Origin: Schlesneria sp.
GTDB lineage: Bacteria > Planctomycetota > Planctomycetia > Planctomycetales > Planctomycetaceae
Length of the DNA stretch: 61,768 nt
NCBI GenBank assembly: GCA_028291515.1
Contig: JAQGHU010000038.1
Location: 1-61,768 of the forward strand
Reading direction: 5' to 3'
Each line of letters starts with the position of its first letter. Within the stretch, counting starts at the first letter, position 1. Position numbers and translations under genes: made by a program. Below are positions 18,485 through 27,907 of the stretch, piece by piece. The notes beneath the pieces are model-generated. The model did no database searches, was not told the DNA's origin, and worked only from the letters and a program-made list of their open reading frames with translations.

Positions 18485-20329
18485 TCATCGACTCAGGATC
18501 GGCTCACCCCACGCCCCCCAAGCTCCGCTATTACCTTTGACACCTTTGATCTCCAGCTTCAGCGTTTTGATCCCCGTCACCTCCACCGTGAACGGCTTGC
18601 TGTCCCCCGGCTTCAGCGGACCCGACTTCCACAGTTGTTTCTCATCGCCCAGGATCGTGGCTTCCACAGAACCGTGAGCTCCATCCAAGACACAGCCCAC
18701 TCCGGTCAGCGTTTTCCATTTGCCACCCAGATCATATTCGTAAACCGAATCCGCATGCGCATAGAGTCCATGCGCCAATACGCCGTCAGGACCGATCAGC
18801 GGATTGCCGTCGTTGGTGCGGTCGTAGTGGACGCCGCCCCAGCCCGTCTTGGCAGTCAGAGGAGCCACATCTGACAGTGGCAGCATCTTGATCGTCTCGG
18901 GCACAGCGGACGGCGTCGGCTTACCAGTCGCGTTGTCAGGTGTACTCAACCGTTTGAGGAGCGCCTGTAGCGGAGAAGACAACTCAGTCATCGCAGCAGG
19001 TGTCAATTTGCCTTCGCGGAAAGCAACCAGATGCTGGTCCAGTTCCAACTTCTCCATCGCCTTCGAGACATCGTAGCTGGAGTCGGCCTTGATCCGCGAT
19101 TGTAGCGTATAGCTCTGAGCCGACCATACCGAAGCGGTCGCAGCACCATTCGCACACACCGCCACGAAATGCAGCGCGGCGCGAATATCTTTCTTCGGCG
19201 ATCGTGGCAACTGTAAGGTGAAACGACCATTCTCCTGCGGGACCGCGGCAGCGATCTCACTGTCGTAGTCTGATCCCCCTTCGGGGTCGGCGTAGGCCAA
19301 TACCGCGTGCACGGGAAGATTCGCCTGCACATGGCCAGACACCTGCAGCCCCTCGGCGTTCGGACTGAGCTTCAATTCCGAAAACGTTGCCGACGCCCTC
19401 GTTTCGATCTGTTTGATCGAACCAGAAAACTGCGGATGTCCAGCCAGCTTCAACGCATCCGGTAGCGTCAGAAACGAGCCACGTCCTTCTCCGCGCAAAT
19501 CATCGCCATAGGTCCGATTCCCGCCCCCCATTAGCGAAGTCCCTCGAACAGTACGTTCGGCCCCCGACTCTTTACAGTGCGGCAACCCCAGCGCATGCCC
19601 CAGTTCATGGCAGACCCCACCCACGAAAATGCTGTTGTATTTCCCCAGCGAAATCTTGCCATACTGCCGATCGACAAGCTGCTGATCTTCCATGCTCAAC
19701 GACGCCGAGTCCAAGAGCGGAGAATCGACCTGCCACGCCGTGCCACCTCGATTATCACCACTCGCATAGTACGGACTGTGATGGCTCATCGTCCGTTTGA
19801 CAGGATCCCAATCGGCCAGATTGCAGAAGATCACCATCGTCTCTTTGTCCCCGTTCACCCCCGCATCCCGCAGCGCCCGCAAGCTATCTCGCCGAATCTC
19901 CTGCCCGTCCTTGCTGTCCGCTTCGCTACATTCTTCCGACTTCAGTTTCCCCTGGACTTCGTAAATCTTCAATAAGCCATCCTCCGCCAACTCCAATTGA
20001 ATGCTGCGGCCGATAAATCCCCAACTCGCCATCTCCCGCCGATAAAACTCCTGAATGTCCTGCATCACCCGAGTCAGCCGAGCCCGAAACTCTGGCTGAG
20101 GCTCCCGATCTGCCGGACTCCAATAAACAATCCGCATCACTCGCGGACTCTTCTGCGAATCCTCATTTTCCCAGGCACTAAGCACCGTCCGAGCGCGCTG
20201 CAAATCGGCTTCGGTGGGCTCACCAGCACGCAACGTCTTCTTGACGATCGATTCGGCCTCAGCACCCTTTACCGGATTTATCACGATCCAAGGAGCAACC
20301 AAAATGATGGGGAGCAGGAGCAATCGCAT
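18485..20329 (-). CDS. Secreted metzincin-like metallopeptidase with C-terminal NPCBM-type domain
   Basis: From the ATG at 20329 the protein is 614 residues, with a signal peptide (MRLLLLPIILVAPWIVI, cleavage near AEA about residue 24). The zinc motif HELGHALGLPH at 241-251 matches HExxHxxGxxH of metzincins, and SLMGGG around 265-270 could supply the Met-turn. A second region (about 300-420) looks like beta-sandwich, and the last 120 residues (WGGVHYDRT, GLYAHADSVYEYDLGGKWKTLTG) fit an NPCBM/NEW2 domain, which binds glycans. An exported glycoprotein-directed protease is a fair hypothesis; substrates are unknown. It is transcribed alone. Confidence 0.85.
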   Translation of the reverse strand: MRLLLLPIILVAPWIVINPVKGAEAESIVKKTLRAGEPTEADLQRARTVLSAWENEDSQKSPRVMRIVYWSPADREPQPEFRARLTRVMQDIQEFYRREMASWGFIGRSIQLELAEDGLLKIYEVQGKLKSEECSEADSKDGQEIRRDSLRALRDAGVNGDKETMVIFCNLADWDPVKRTMSHHSPYYASGDNRGGTAWQVDSPLLDSASLSMEDQQLVDRQYGKISLGKYNSIFVGGVCHELGHALGLPHCKESGAERTVRGTSLMGGGNRTYGDDLRGEGRGSFLTLPDALKLAGHPQFSGSIKQIETRASATFSELKLSPNAEGLQVSGHVQANLPVHAVLAYADPEGGSDYDSEIAAAVPQENGRFTLQLPRSPKKDIRAALHFVAVCANGAATASVWSAQSYTLQSRIKADSSYDVSKAMEKLELDQHLVAFREGKLTPAAMTELSSPLQALLKRLSTPDNATGKPTPSAVPETIKMLPLSDVAPLTAKTGWGGVHYDRTNDGNPLIGPDGVLAHGLYAHADSVYEYDLGGKWKTLTGVGCVLDGAHGSVEATILGDEKQLWKSGPLKPGDSKPFTVEVTGIKTLKLEIKGVKGNSGAWGAWGEPILSR

Positions 20330-20723
20330 GAGTATTGATTCGTTCAGATTTGGGTAGAAATAGAAAATAGGGTTCAGCGTTCCACAGACGATCATACCCG
20401 ACAAGCAAGATGGTAGTCGTGTGGCCATTGGCGGTCGACCGACTCACTGGCACCATTTGTCCTGACGCCGAGCACCGGACGATTCACGATACCGAAATGT
20501 CGCACAAGCAGAGATTCTCAATTCGCTCGATGATCACTCGATACGGAAATCCGTAGCCGCGGAAGGCTTTCTCAGATACTGTTTGCCCAATGGAGTTGGG
20601 AGCCACAACAAGGAGGGGATGACAATGACAAAAAGAGTCGGGTTGGTAGCTTTGAAAAGGGACTGTCGAGCGTGCCTTTCCGCAAACCATTGGGGGTTCT
20701 AGAAGCCATTTGCGTCAACGTCT
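20330..20723. other. Intergenic region, no supported gene
   Basis: About 390 bases between two minus-strand genes. A minus-strand frame at 20484-20690 ends in GFPYRVIIERIENLCLCDIS, faintly like the last strands of a RelE/ParE-type toxin, but it has no RBS and no antitoxin partner, so it is not called as a gene. Confidence 0.35.
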
Positions 20724-21992
20724 TCAGTTCGCGTTTGCATCCCGGAAGACGATGATTGACGGGTTCCCGACGGCCGCGTAGTGGCCGGTGAATTTCAATC
20801 CGCCGGTTTTGCGATCCACATGGAAGACTGCGATGTTATCGCCACGTTGATTGCAGCAATAGAGGTACCGGCCAGTCGGATCGAAGTTGAAGCTGCGCGG
20901 ATAGTTTCCTCGAGTCCCTTCTTCGCCCAGGTATGTCAGTTCCCCTGTGGCACCCACGGAAAAGATACCGATGCTGTCGTGCAGGCGGTTGCCAGCGTAG
21001 ACGAACTTCCCGTCGGACGAGACCAGGATTTCGGAACAGAAGTTACTGCCGGCAAACCCTTCTGGCAGCGTGGAGATCGTCTGTCGAGACATCAACTGAC
21101 CCGTTCGCGGCTCGAAGTCAAACAGGACGATTGTCGAACCTTCCTCCTGAATCGAGTAGAACCAGCGGCGGTTGGGGTGAAAGTGAAAGTGCCGTGGTCC
21201 GTCTCCTGGCGGCAGCGAAACGGTGTGGTGTTCATTCGGAGTCAACGCGCCGGTCTTGTCATCGATCTTCCAGACGAAGATCTGGTCCAAACCGAGATCG
21301 ACATGCAGGACGAAGCGCCCGGAGGGATCGGCTTGGATCATGTGAGCGTGTGTGCGGTCGTGTCCACTGAACGCAAAGCTGCCGGGAGGGGCATTGGTCG
21401 CCTTCGTGGGGCCAATCTTGCCAGAATCATTCTTGATGTCAGCAGGGACACCGAGACGACCATCGGGCAGAATTGGAACGACCGCGACTGAGCCTCCAAA
21501 ATAGTTGGCAACCAAGAGAAAACGCCCCGAGGGGTGGATGCTCACATAGGTCGGGCCAGCGCCGCCGGAACGAACGGTGTTGAGCAGCGTCAACTGTCCG
21601 TCGGCTCGGTTTATGGAGAATGCGCTGACCGTTCCTTCTTTGCTGTCGCCCACCCGGTCCGTTTCGTTGGCTGAATACAAAAGCGTTCCGCTTGAGTTCA
21701 ATACCAGGCAACTGGGACTGCTTCCTAATTCGTAGATGCCACTGGGTGTCATCGCCCCCGACTGCCGGTTGACTTGAAAGATGTGGATCCCACGCCCGTT
21801 GCCAGGAGGCAGATCCACCTGCGTCGGCAAGACATCTTTTAACGGAGAACTAAAAGTGCCGACGTAGGCAAAGAGCGGTCTGCTGGTGTCGTCCGCATGG
21901 GCGTTGATCGAGTCCGCGATCAGTGCGGTTGTTCCGGCGAGCGCAACAGAAGTTTTGAGGAACGAACGTCGCGAGCAGTCGAATTGAATCAT
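20724..21992 (-). CDS. Lactonase-family seven-bladed beta-propeller protein, Tat-exported
   Basis: From the ATG at 21992 the protein is 422 residues with a twin-arginine signal (CSRRSFLKTSVALAGTTAL, about 6-24). The rest repeats a propeller pattern: SPSCLVLNSSGTLLYSANE, PTYVSIHPSGRFLLVANY, GPRHFHFHPNRRWFYSIQE and YPRSFNFDPTGRYLYCCNQ, each a blade of the 6-phosphogluconolactonase (Pgl) type lactonase family. Cytoplasmic Pgl hydrolyses 6-phosphogluconolactone; an exported version probably acts on another lactone. Earlier in-frame starts up to 22043 would hide the Tat motif. It diverges from the phzF gene. Confidence 0.88.
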   Translation of the reverse strand: MIQFDCSRRSFLKTSVALAGTTALIADSINAHADDTSRPLFAYVGTFSSPLKDVLPTQVDLPPGNGRGIHIFQVNRQSGAMTPSGIYELGSSPSCLVLNSSGTLLYSANETDRVGDSKEGTVSAFSINRADGQLTLLNTVRSGGAGPTYVSIHPSGRFLLVANYFGGSVAVVPILPDGRLGVPADIKNDSGKIGPTKATNAPPGSFAFSGHDRTHAHMIQADPSGRFVLHVDLGLDQIFVWKIDDKTGALTPNEHHTVSLPPGDGPRHFHFHPNRRWFYSIQEEGSTIVLFDFEPRTGQLMSRQTISTLPEGFAGSNFCSEILVSSDGKFVYAGNRLHDSIGIFSVGATGELTYLGEEGTRGNYPRSFNFDPTGRYLYCCNQRGDNIAVFHVDRKTGGLKFTGHYAAVGNPSIIVFRDANAN

Positions 21993-22210
21993 GGCAGTGA
22001 TGGGCCTGTAGAGGATCTTCGAGGGATCGAAACGGGAAGGCATTCTCGCGCAGTGATCAATCTAGCCACAAACAGATCGCATCGCCAAGTCAGACGATAT
22101 CATGGTGCGTCGGGTGGCTTGATTACCGCCGTTTACGCTTGACGGCAGCGATTTCTTTTTCGAGTCTCTATGTCGTTAGCGAAGCCAGAAACAATCAGCG
22201 AAAGCACAAG

Positions 22211-23005
22211 ATGACCTCAATCCGTTGTTGGCAGGTTGACGCCTTCACAAATCGTCCCTTTGGTGGCAATCCCGCAGCGGTGTGCTGGCTGGAAGCGGAG
22301 GCTGATCCGAAGTGGATGCAGTCTTTGGCCAGCGAGATGAATCTGTCGGAAACGGCTTTTGTGCGGCAGCTCGATGATGGTCTTGAGTTGAGATGGTTTA
22401 CTCCGACCGTGGAAGTGGATCTTTGCGGGCATGCCACGTTAGCGACAGCTCACGCTTTGTGGTCGTCTGACTTGGTTTCCAAGGAATTGCCGTTGCGTTT
22501 TCAGACGCGCAGCGGCGTGTTGACCTGCACACGCGACGGCGACTTCATCGATCTCAATTTTCCGGCGACTCCACCGACCGAAGTGGAGATCCCTGCGGAA
22601 CTTTCCGAAGCGCTCGGTCTGGCTCCGACTTTTCTGGGCAAGAGCCGCTTCGACTATCTCGCCGTCTTTGACTCGGCGGATGCTGTTCGATCCTTGAAGC
22701 CGGACTTTCGCAAGCTGGAACGATTCCCCGTGCGCGGGGTCATCGTCACTGCTCCAAGTGATGACGATACGCAGTTCGACTTTGTCTCCCGATTCTTCGC
22801 GCCGGCAGTCGGCGTCGATGAAGATCCCGTCTGTGGATCGGCCCACTGCTGCTTGACGCCGTATTGGTCAAAACGGCTTGGCAAGACAGAGTTGATGGCT
22901 CATCAAGTTTCGGCGCGAGGTGGCGTCCTACGATTGAAGCTCAAGGGAGATCGAGTTGTTTTGGGTGGGCAAGCGGTGACTGTGTGGCGCGGAGAGCTGT
23001 TGTGA
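22211..23005 (+). CDS. PhzF family isomerase
   Basis: From the ATG at 22211 the protein is 264 residues, normal for the family. The N-terminus reads QVDAFTNRPFGGNPAAVC, the PhzF signature, followed by NLSETAF with the catalytic glutamate at about 47, and DLCGHATLATAH. The second half has VDEDPVCGSAHCCLTPYW, the matching motif of the duplicated domain. PhzF proteins resemble diaminopimelate epimerase and isomerise a carbon-carbon double bond; only the true phenazine enzymes have a known substrate. No phenazine genes are nearby, so it is a generic PhzF-like enzyme. An upstream in-frame extension from 22139 is unlikely to be translated. Confidence 0.92.
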   Translation: MTSIRCWQVDAFTNRPFGGNPAAVCWLEAEADPKWMQSLASEMNLSETAFVRQLDDGLELRWFTPTVEVDLCGHATLATAHALWSSDLVSKELPLRFQTRSGVLTCTRDGDFIDLNFPATPPTEVEIPAELSEALGLAPTFLGKSRFDYLAVFDSADAVRSLKPDFRKLERFPVRGVIVTAPSDDDTQFDFVSRFFAPAVGVDEDPVCGSAHCCLTPYWSKRLGKTELMAHQVSARGGVLRLKLKGDRVVLGGQAVTVWRGELL

Positions 23006-23050
23006 CCGGTGTCATGTGCTCGTCGGGATGGCCGTGCCGATGAGATTGAA

Positions 23051-23088
23051 GACACGGCCTTGTCGAGGACTCCAAAACCGTGGCACCC
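23051..23088 (+). repeat. Dispersed repeat family RA, copy 2
   Basis: GACACGGCCTTGTCGAGGAC then TCCAAAACCGTGGCACCC, near-identical to the copy at 44386-44424 and diverged from those at 8824 and 27810. It lies between the convergent phzF gene and the large secreted-protein gene. The 5' and 3' parts are loosely complementary. Confidence 0.7.
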
Positions 23089-23105
23089 GCATCATGATGC
23101 ACCGG

Positions 23106-25973
23106 TCACTTCCGCTCACGTAGCGGGTTGAAACGACGCAGGTCGAATGGATCGAGCGGGGTGAAGCGAGATGGCTTAACGTTGGGGTCGACGTTGCGTG
23201 GCACTTCGGCCAGTTCGCCTGAGAGCGGCATCGCCGTAATTCGCACGTCGTCGAGCAACAATTCGCCCAAGCAATGCATTTCGGCGGTGACGGTGACCGT
23301 GCGACTTTCGGGAACCAGTCGCCAAACTTCAAATCGTTGCCAGTCTGGGGCATTCAGGATGCGGATCGCTCCGGTCTTGCCGAGCAGGCTGTCGTAGATC
23401 ATCACACCGTCCACAGTCCGCACGATGGGATGCGGAGTCTTCACCCAGCCCGAGATCTTCACCAGATGTCCGGCATGGACTGTGACTGCTGGTGAAGTGA
23501 TGCTGACGGGTGGGGTATGGAACTGAAAGATATTGGGATCTTGAGCCGTTGGTCGGGCAGCCAGGCGTAGCGAATACTTCCCCTGCTTGGCTTCCTGATG
23601 AAGCTCGGCCGCCGACTGCACGTCTGGCGTCGGCCGTTGCTCGTGTCGCCAACCGGCGGCGATCAAGGTGTCCAAGTCTTCAAACTCACCAGACGGCAGC
23701 TTGTTGATATCGCTCGATTTCCCCAGCTTTTCTACTCGACGCATGAGCTGCCAGTGAGCCGGTAGCGTCTGAAAGCAGAGTGCATAGGGGCTGGCGAGTG
23801 GGGTCGTCAACTTGGCGACAGCGTTGTCCCAGTAAGCGCGTTGCAGTATCCGGGCGATCTGCATCGCGACGCAGGCGTAGTGACGGGCGGCGTGATAATC
23901 CTGTTGCTTCAACTTCGCTTCGGCCATGTCTGCATGCAGCTTGGCCTGGCCCAGCAACTGACGACTTTCCGCGTTGCCAACGCCCAACTGGTGAAGCTGC
24001 TGGTCGATCTTACGGACCCGTTCCAGCTTCAGGTGGCACAACTCGACCGTGACGGTGGCGCTTCGTTCCTGGATGGCGGAGACCTTCTGGTTGATTTGAT
24101 CGATGACGGAGGGGTCGGAAGTGACAAGGATCGCAGCGGTCTGGTCAAATTTTTGAACAACCACTTTTAGACCGCCCGCCACGGTTTCACGATTCAGCGG
24201 CTGGACGCGGCCGGTGGTGGTCAATTGCCAGGCCGTCGCGGTTTCACCTCCGCCTGGAACGATGATCGTGGCGGTTTGTGCTGACAAGGCTGCGGGGACA
24301 TATTGCGAATTCCCTTCCAGCCACATCGGAAGTAAGAGTGCGCCGAGTTCCGATCGAATCAGCGCGGCACGCAGTTCTCCTTCTTTGCGCGGGTCCACTG
24401 CGGCTGGTTTTTTGATTGTCTTTACCGGGCCCTTGCCCGTTTGATCGACTGTGAAAGAAATCAACTGTGCATTGGAGCCAGTCGCCAGCCAGGGCTCCAT
24501 CAGTCCCAGTTCCAGATTCAACTGCGTCATCATCAGATAGCGTTCGCGGGCACCCGGCGCGTCGCCATCGAGTGGAGTGGTAGTCCAATACCCGATGCCA
24601 CGGCAACCTGCGGCCAGTGCCGCATAGACCTGCAAACGTAACTGCTCGGGTTCGAGGACTGGAGGCTCTGGAGAGATCTGCTTCAAATCCATCAATTCTT
24701 CGGCGGGTTCGGTCTGCATCCACGAAAAGCAAAATGTTCCCGGCCAGGCTCGTTCACGGCGGCGGACGATTTCGTCTCGAAACTCAGTGAGCGTGACGCC
24801 GCTGTTCAACACATGCCGACTGAGGCCCACCATGTCGAGATGTCGCGACGCGATACGTTCGTCGTCAGCGATGTCTGCGGCCAGCGGACGCTTGAACGCG
24901 CGGTCGGCATCACGCACCTGGTTTGTCCAGCTTGGCAATCGAGGTCGGCCATCGATTGTCATCCGGGCACCAAACATCCAGAACAAGACCGCGGAACTCG
25001 ACGGAGTGAACGGCAGTAGACTGGCGTCGTCGGAATCGAGCGGTTGTCCATCCGATCCCTTGGCGTAGGGAGGTGTCGAAGTCAGCCAAACCCCTCGATC
25101 GCGAAATTGGCCAGTGTTGGAGAGCGTTTCAATATCGCCGACCCACGCCGCGTTAAAACCCGCGTCAGCCAACACCTCGGGGCGTTCCTGACGATGGGGG
25201 ACAACTCGAGGTAGGAACGGCTTCCCTTCAACTCGCATCTTATGAAGGTTGAATTCGACAGGAACGGATTTCAGCTGCGGGTCGACTCCGCTCACTTGCC
25301 GAATTGCAGACTGTTTGTCGACTGTAAAATCGACCGGCACGATCGGTTCGACCTGCAAGTCGTCAATCAGGATCTCGGTCACGCCGTTGCCAAGTTGGCT
25401 GCCGAGGATGATTTGATCCACATACATGTCAGCCGGGTCGATTGTCACTTTATACTTGGCTCGCAGCAGACGCAGTTTGTCGTTGACCGCTTTATCGGCG
25501 GTCCGACATTTCAGTTGCTGCCACTTCCCCGCTTCTTCGTACTTGTCCCCTTCGACAATCAGTTCGAGTGCTGCCTGTGTCTCCGGATTTTTGCCGCCGT
25601 GAATGGAGATGCGGATCGCCAGGGTGACTCCGGGACGATCGGATCGAACCCAGAGCGACGCGGTGAATTCATCGAGCACGCGACTCGCGGGAATTTTGTG
25701 TTCGGCGCGGAGGGGAGTGTTTTCGGCATTCGAGCGGATGCGGATGAATTCGGCCTGGCCGTTTCGGGCCTCTTCACGGCGACGTTCCTGCGTCTCCAGT
25801 TTCGCGTCGCGCTTGCGGCAGCGAATTTGCCAACTGGTTTCGGGTCCGTCGAAATCGAGTTCGAATGGTCGGCCCAGACCAATAGCGGGGACTGTCAGCA
25901 GCACCAGGCCGCAGAGTCCGAACAAGCTGCAAAATCGATAAGGCCGCATCCGTGCGGTTCTCGTATTACGCAT
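23106..25973 (-). CDS. Large secreted protein with carbohydrate-binding-like domains
   Basis: From the ATG at 25973 the protein is 955 residues; the ATG at 25949 is nearly as good. A basic N-terminus leads into the signal peptide RFCSLFGLCGLVLLTVPAI. Residues of about 35-220 and 770-930 both look like galactose-binding beta-sandwich domains (FELDFDGPETSWQ at the start of the first; VHAGHLVKISGWVKTP and LLLDDVRI in the last). The middle holds segments such as GFNAAWVGDIETL and AAGCRGIGYWTT that resemble a TIM-barrel glycosidase, but I cannot name the catalytic acids. A function in polysaccharide binding or breakdown is inferred. It is unlinked to sugar-transport genes. Confidence 0.75.
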   Translation of the reverse strand: MRNTRTARMRPYRFCSLFGLCGLVLLTVPAIGLGRPFELDFDGPETSWQIRCRKRDAKLETQERRREEARNGQAEFIRIRSNAENTPLRAEHKIPASRVLDEFTASLWVRSDRPGVTLAIRISIHGGKNPETQAALELIVEGDKYEEAGKWQQLKCRTADKAVNDKLRLLRAKYKVTIDPADMYVDQIILGSQLGNGVTEILIDDLQVEPIVPVDFTVDKQSAIRQVSGVDPQLKSVPVEFNLHKMRVEGKPFLPRVVPHRQERPEVLADAGFNAAWVGDIETLSNTGQFRDRGVWLTSTPPYAKGSDGQPLDSDDASLLPFTPSSSAVLFWMFGARMTIDGRPRLPSWTNQVRDADRAFKRPLAADIADDERIASRHLDMVGLSRHVLNSGVTLTEFRDEIVRRRERAWPGTFCFSWMQTEPAEELMDLKQISPEPPVLEPEQLRLQVYAALAAGCRGIGYWTTTPLDGDAPGARERYLMMTQLNLELGLMEPWLATGSNAQLISFTVDQTGKGPVKTIKKPAAVDPRKEGELRAALIRSELGALLLPMWLEGNSQYVPAALSAQTATIIVPGGGETATAWQLTTTGRVQPLNRETVAGGLKVVVQKFDQTAAILVTSDPSVIDQINQKVSAIQERSATVTVELCHLKLERVRKIDQQLHQLGVGNAESRQLLGQAKLHADMAEAKLKQQDYHAARHYACVAMQIARILQRAYWDNAVAKLTTPLASPYALCFQTLPAHWQLMRRVEKLGKSSDINKLPSGEFEDLDTLIAAGWRHEQRPTPDVQSAAELHQEAKQGKYSLRLAARPTAQDPNIFQFHTPPVSITSPAVTVHAGHLVKISGWVKTPHPIVRTVDGVMIYDSLLGKTGAIRILNAPDWQRFEVWRLVPESRTVTVTAEMHCLGELLLDDVRITAMPLSGELAEVPRNVDPNVKPSRFTPLDPFDLRRFNPLRERK

Positions 25974-26330
25974 CTTGCGCTTAATCGCTCCATCCGCTTT
26001 TAACGCTACATCAGGAACCGGGCGAATCAGAAATTCGCAAAAGTTCGGATGTAGCGAAAGTTCGGCTGCAGTGATTCCAATCATCATGTTGGAAAAAAGC
26101 AGCAGGCCCGGTCAGACGTTTTTTTCTCGCTAACTCCTGAATCCTACTGCACTTCGCGATTTACGAATAGGCGAAATCAGCGATTTGCCCCAATGACTTT
26201 TGGCATCATTTCTCCGTTGGTGACAGCGTAACTGTTTACTGGAATGTGAGTTAGGGGCGGCTATTGCGTTTGCTCTACCATGATGCACAAAATCATCAAC
26301 CAGTCGAAAAGGCGTGTGGGGGAGAAAAAC

Positions 26331-26618
26331 ATGGTTTCGAATGCTCGATTTCCGAATGCCGATGACGAAGAGATTCCGCGAGAGCTTGCCGAGCTTGGCA
26401 GGCGTATTGAGGGACTGTCGGATCCCGTTCGTGGTGATCTGCTGCAGGCTCATCAGAGTGTCGTTGATTCGGTGCGTCGGCGCCGGCGGATCCTGTCATT
26501 GGTTCAGGAAGCTCTGTCGCAGCTGCGGTTGGACATTAAGTATCTGATGTTCGATCTGGAGGTGACTCGGCAAGAACGCGAACAACTGAAGCAGAAGTTG
26601 GAAGATCGCCAGATCTGA
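26331..26618 (+). CDS. Small coiled-coil protein
   Basis: A 95-residue protein starting at the ATG at 26331, which has a GGGGGAG ribosome binding site eight bases upstream; this favours it over the ATG at 26280. It is almost wholly helical and highly charged: PRELAELGRRIEGLSDPVRG, then a basic RRRRR stretch (about 54-58), then a long amphipathic helix to the end (QEREQLKQKLEDRQ). No signal peptide or membrane segment. It is convergent with the MoxR gene and on the opposite strand. I recognise no family; DNA binding or multimerisation through the coiled coil is possible. Confidence 0.7.
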   Translation: MVSNARFPNADDEEIPRELAELGRRIEGLSDPVRGDLLQAHQSVVDSVRRRRRILSLVQEALSQLRLDIKYLMFDLEVTRQEREQLKQKLEDRQI

Positions 26619-26667
26619 GCGCGCGGGATGCGATTAGGTTTCCGTTGGGCTTGCTCCTATCTTGCAA

Positions 26668-27744
26668 TCAACCGCGTGCGAGCTTTTCTGCTCGCTGATT
26701 GAGTTCGATCGGGATTTTTTCCAAGAGCAGATCGATCACGCGATCGGGGGTGTAGCCCTCGCTTTGAGCGGCGAAGGTGGTGACTAGGCGATGTCGCAGG
26801 ACGGGATGTGCGACCGCCTTGATGTCATCGGTGGTAACGTGGAATCGTCCCTCGAGGAGGGCTCGAGCCTTCGCACCCAGAATCAGATACTGGCCTGCCC
26901 GCGGCCCTGCTCCCCAGGAGACGTAGTCCTTCACGAACTTCGGGGCTTCTGGTTCTTTGGGACGAGTAGCTCGAACCAGATCTCGGGCATACACGAAGAC
27001 GTGTTCGGCGACGGGAACTTTGCGGACGACTTCCTGCAGAGCGAGGATTTGCTTGCCCGTGAGCGTCACGTTCAACTGCGGCTCTTCTCCGCCCGTCGTC
27101 TGCTTGAGGATTCGTAGCTCTTCCGGAGACGTGGGATAGCGGACGATGATATTGAACATGAAGCGGTCGAGCTGTGCTTCAGGAAGCGGGTACGTTCCTT
27201 CCTGTTCAATGGGGTTCTGCGTCGCGAGGACGAAAAACGGCATCGGCAGGCGATAGGTGTTCGATCCGACTGTCACATGTCGTTCTTGCATCGCCTCGAG
27301 CAAGGCCGCCTGCGTCTTGGGGGGCGTACGATTGATTTCGTCCGCCAGCAGGATGTTCGTGAAGATCGGTCCTTGCATGAACTGAAAGAGTCGCCGCCCC
27401 GATTCGGGATCTTCCTGCAGAACATCCGTCCCTGTGATGTCGGACGGCATCAAATCGGGGGTGAACTGAATTCGGCGATACGACAACCGTAGGATCTTCG
27501 AGACCGTACTGACCAGGAGTGTCTTCGCGAGTCCTGGCACTCCCATCAGCAGGCAATGGGAGCGGCAGAACATGGCGATCAGCAGTTGATCGACGACCTC
27601 GGCTTGCCCAATGATGACCTTGCCGATCTCTGTCCGCAGCCGGGCGTAGGCATTGGCCAAGCCGCGAATGGCTGCCAATTCCCGCTCGCGCGCGGCACCT
27701 TCTTCGTCGGCAGCCTGTTCTTCGTCGGCAGGAATAAACGTCAT
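26668..27744 (-). CDS. moxR: MoxR-family AAA+ ATPase
   Basis: A 358-residue protein with an acidic N-terminal tail of about 25 residues before the AAA+ core. Walker A is GVPGLAKT at 68-75, Walker B is ILLADEINR at 131-139, and further MoxR features are [35 protein letters not shown] and the C-terminal helical lid ([19 protein letters not shown]). MoxR ATPases are chaperone-like and usually sit with DUF58 and vWA genes and sometimes a transglutaminase. Here no DUF58 gene is adjacent, and a TgpA-type transglutaminase lies about 14 kb away. The gene appears monocistronic. Confidence 0.95.
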   Translation of the reverse strand: MTFIPADEEQAADEEGAARERELAAIRGLANAYARLRTEIGKVIIGQAEVVDQLLIAMFCRSHCLLMGVPGLAKTLLVSTVSKILRLSYRRIQFTPDLMPSDITGTDVLQEDPESGRRLFQFMQGPIFTNILLADEINRTPPKTQAALLEAMQERHVTVGSNTYRLPMPFFVLATQNPIEQEGTYPLPEAQLDRFMFNIIVRYPTSPEELRILKQTTGGEEPQLNVTLTGKQILALQEVVRKVPVAEHVFVYARDLVRATRPKEPEAPKFVKDYVSWGAGPRAGQYLILGAKARALLEGRFHVTTDDIKAVAHPVLRHRLVTTFAAQSEGYTPDRVIDLLLEKIPIELNQRAEKLARG

Positions 27745-27809
27745 CAGCGGTTTTCCAGAATGCTCAGCTCAATAACCGTGCTTGATGTAGGGAGTTTTGG
27801 ATTTGGATT

Positions 27810-27896
27810 GGGTGCCACGGTCTTGGAGTCTTCGACATGGCCGTGTCTTTGACCGGGGCCACGGCCACACCGAAGACGGTGTGGCCGTGGCACCCA
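27810..27896 (-). repeat. Dispersed repeat family RA, copy 3, in a larger palindrome
   Basis: 27810-27848 is the family RA sequence in minus orientation (GGGTGCCACGGTCTTGGAGT...GGCCGTGTC). It continues to 27896 with ACCGAAGACGGTGTGGCCGT and GGCACCC, so the ends GGGTGCCACGG and CCGTGGCACCC form an inverted repeat and the inside has a further hairpin (ACACCGAAGACGGTGT). It fills the gap between the DUF1080 and MoxR genes. Confidence 0.65.
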
Positions 27897-27907
27897 GACG
27901 CGGACAA

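Noticed and set aside
20484-20690. Minus-strand frame ending in GFPYRVIIERIENLCLCDIS, faintly RelE/ParE-like
   Set aside because: No RBS, no antitoxin partner, and a single short motif is not enough; at best a decayed remnant.
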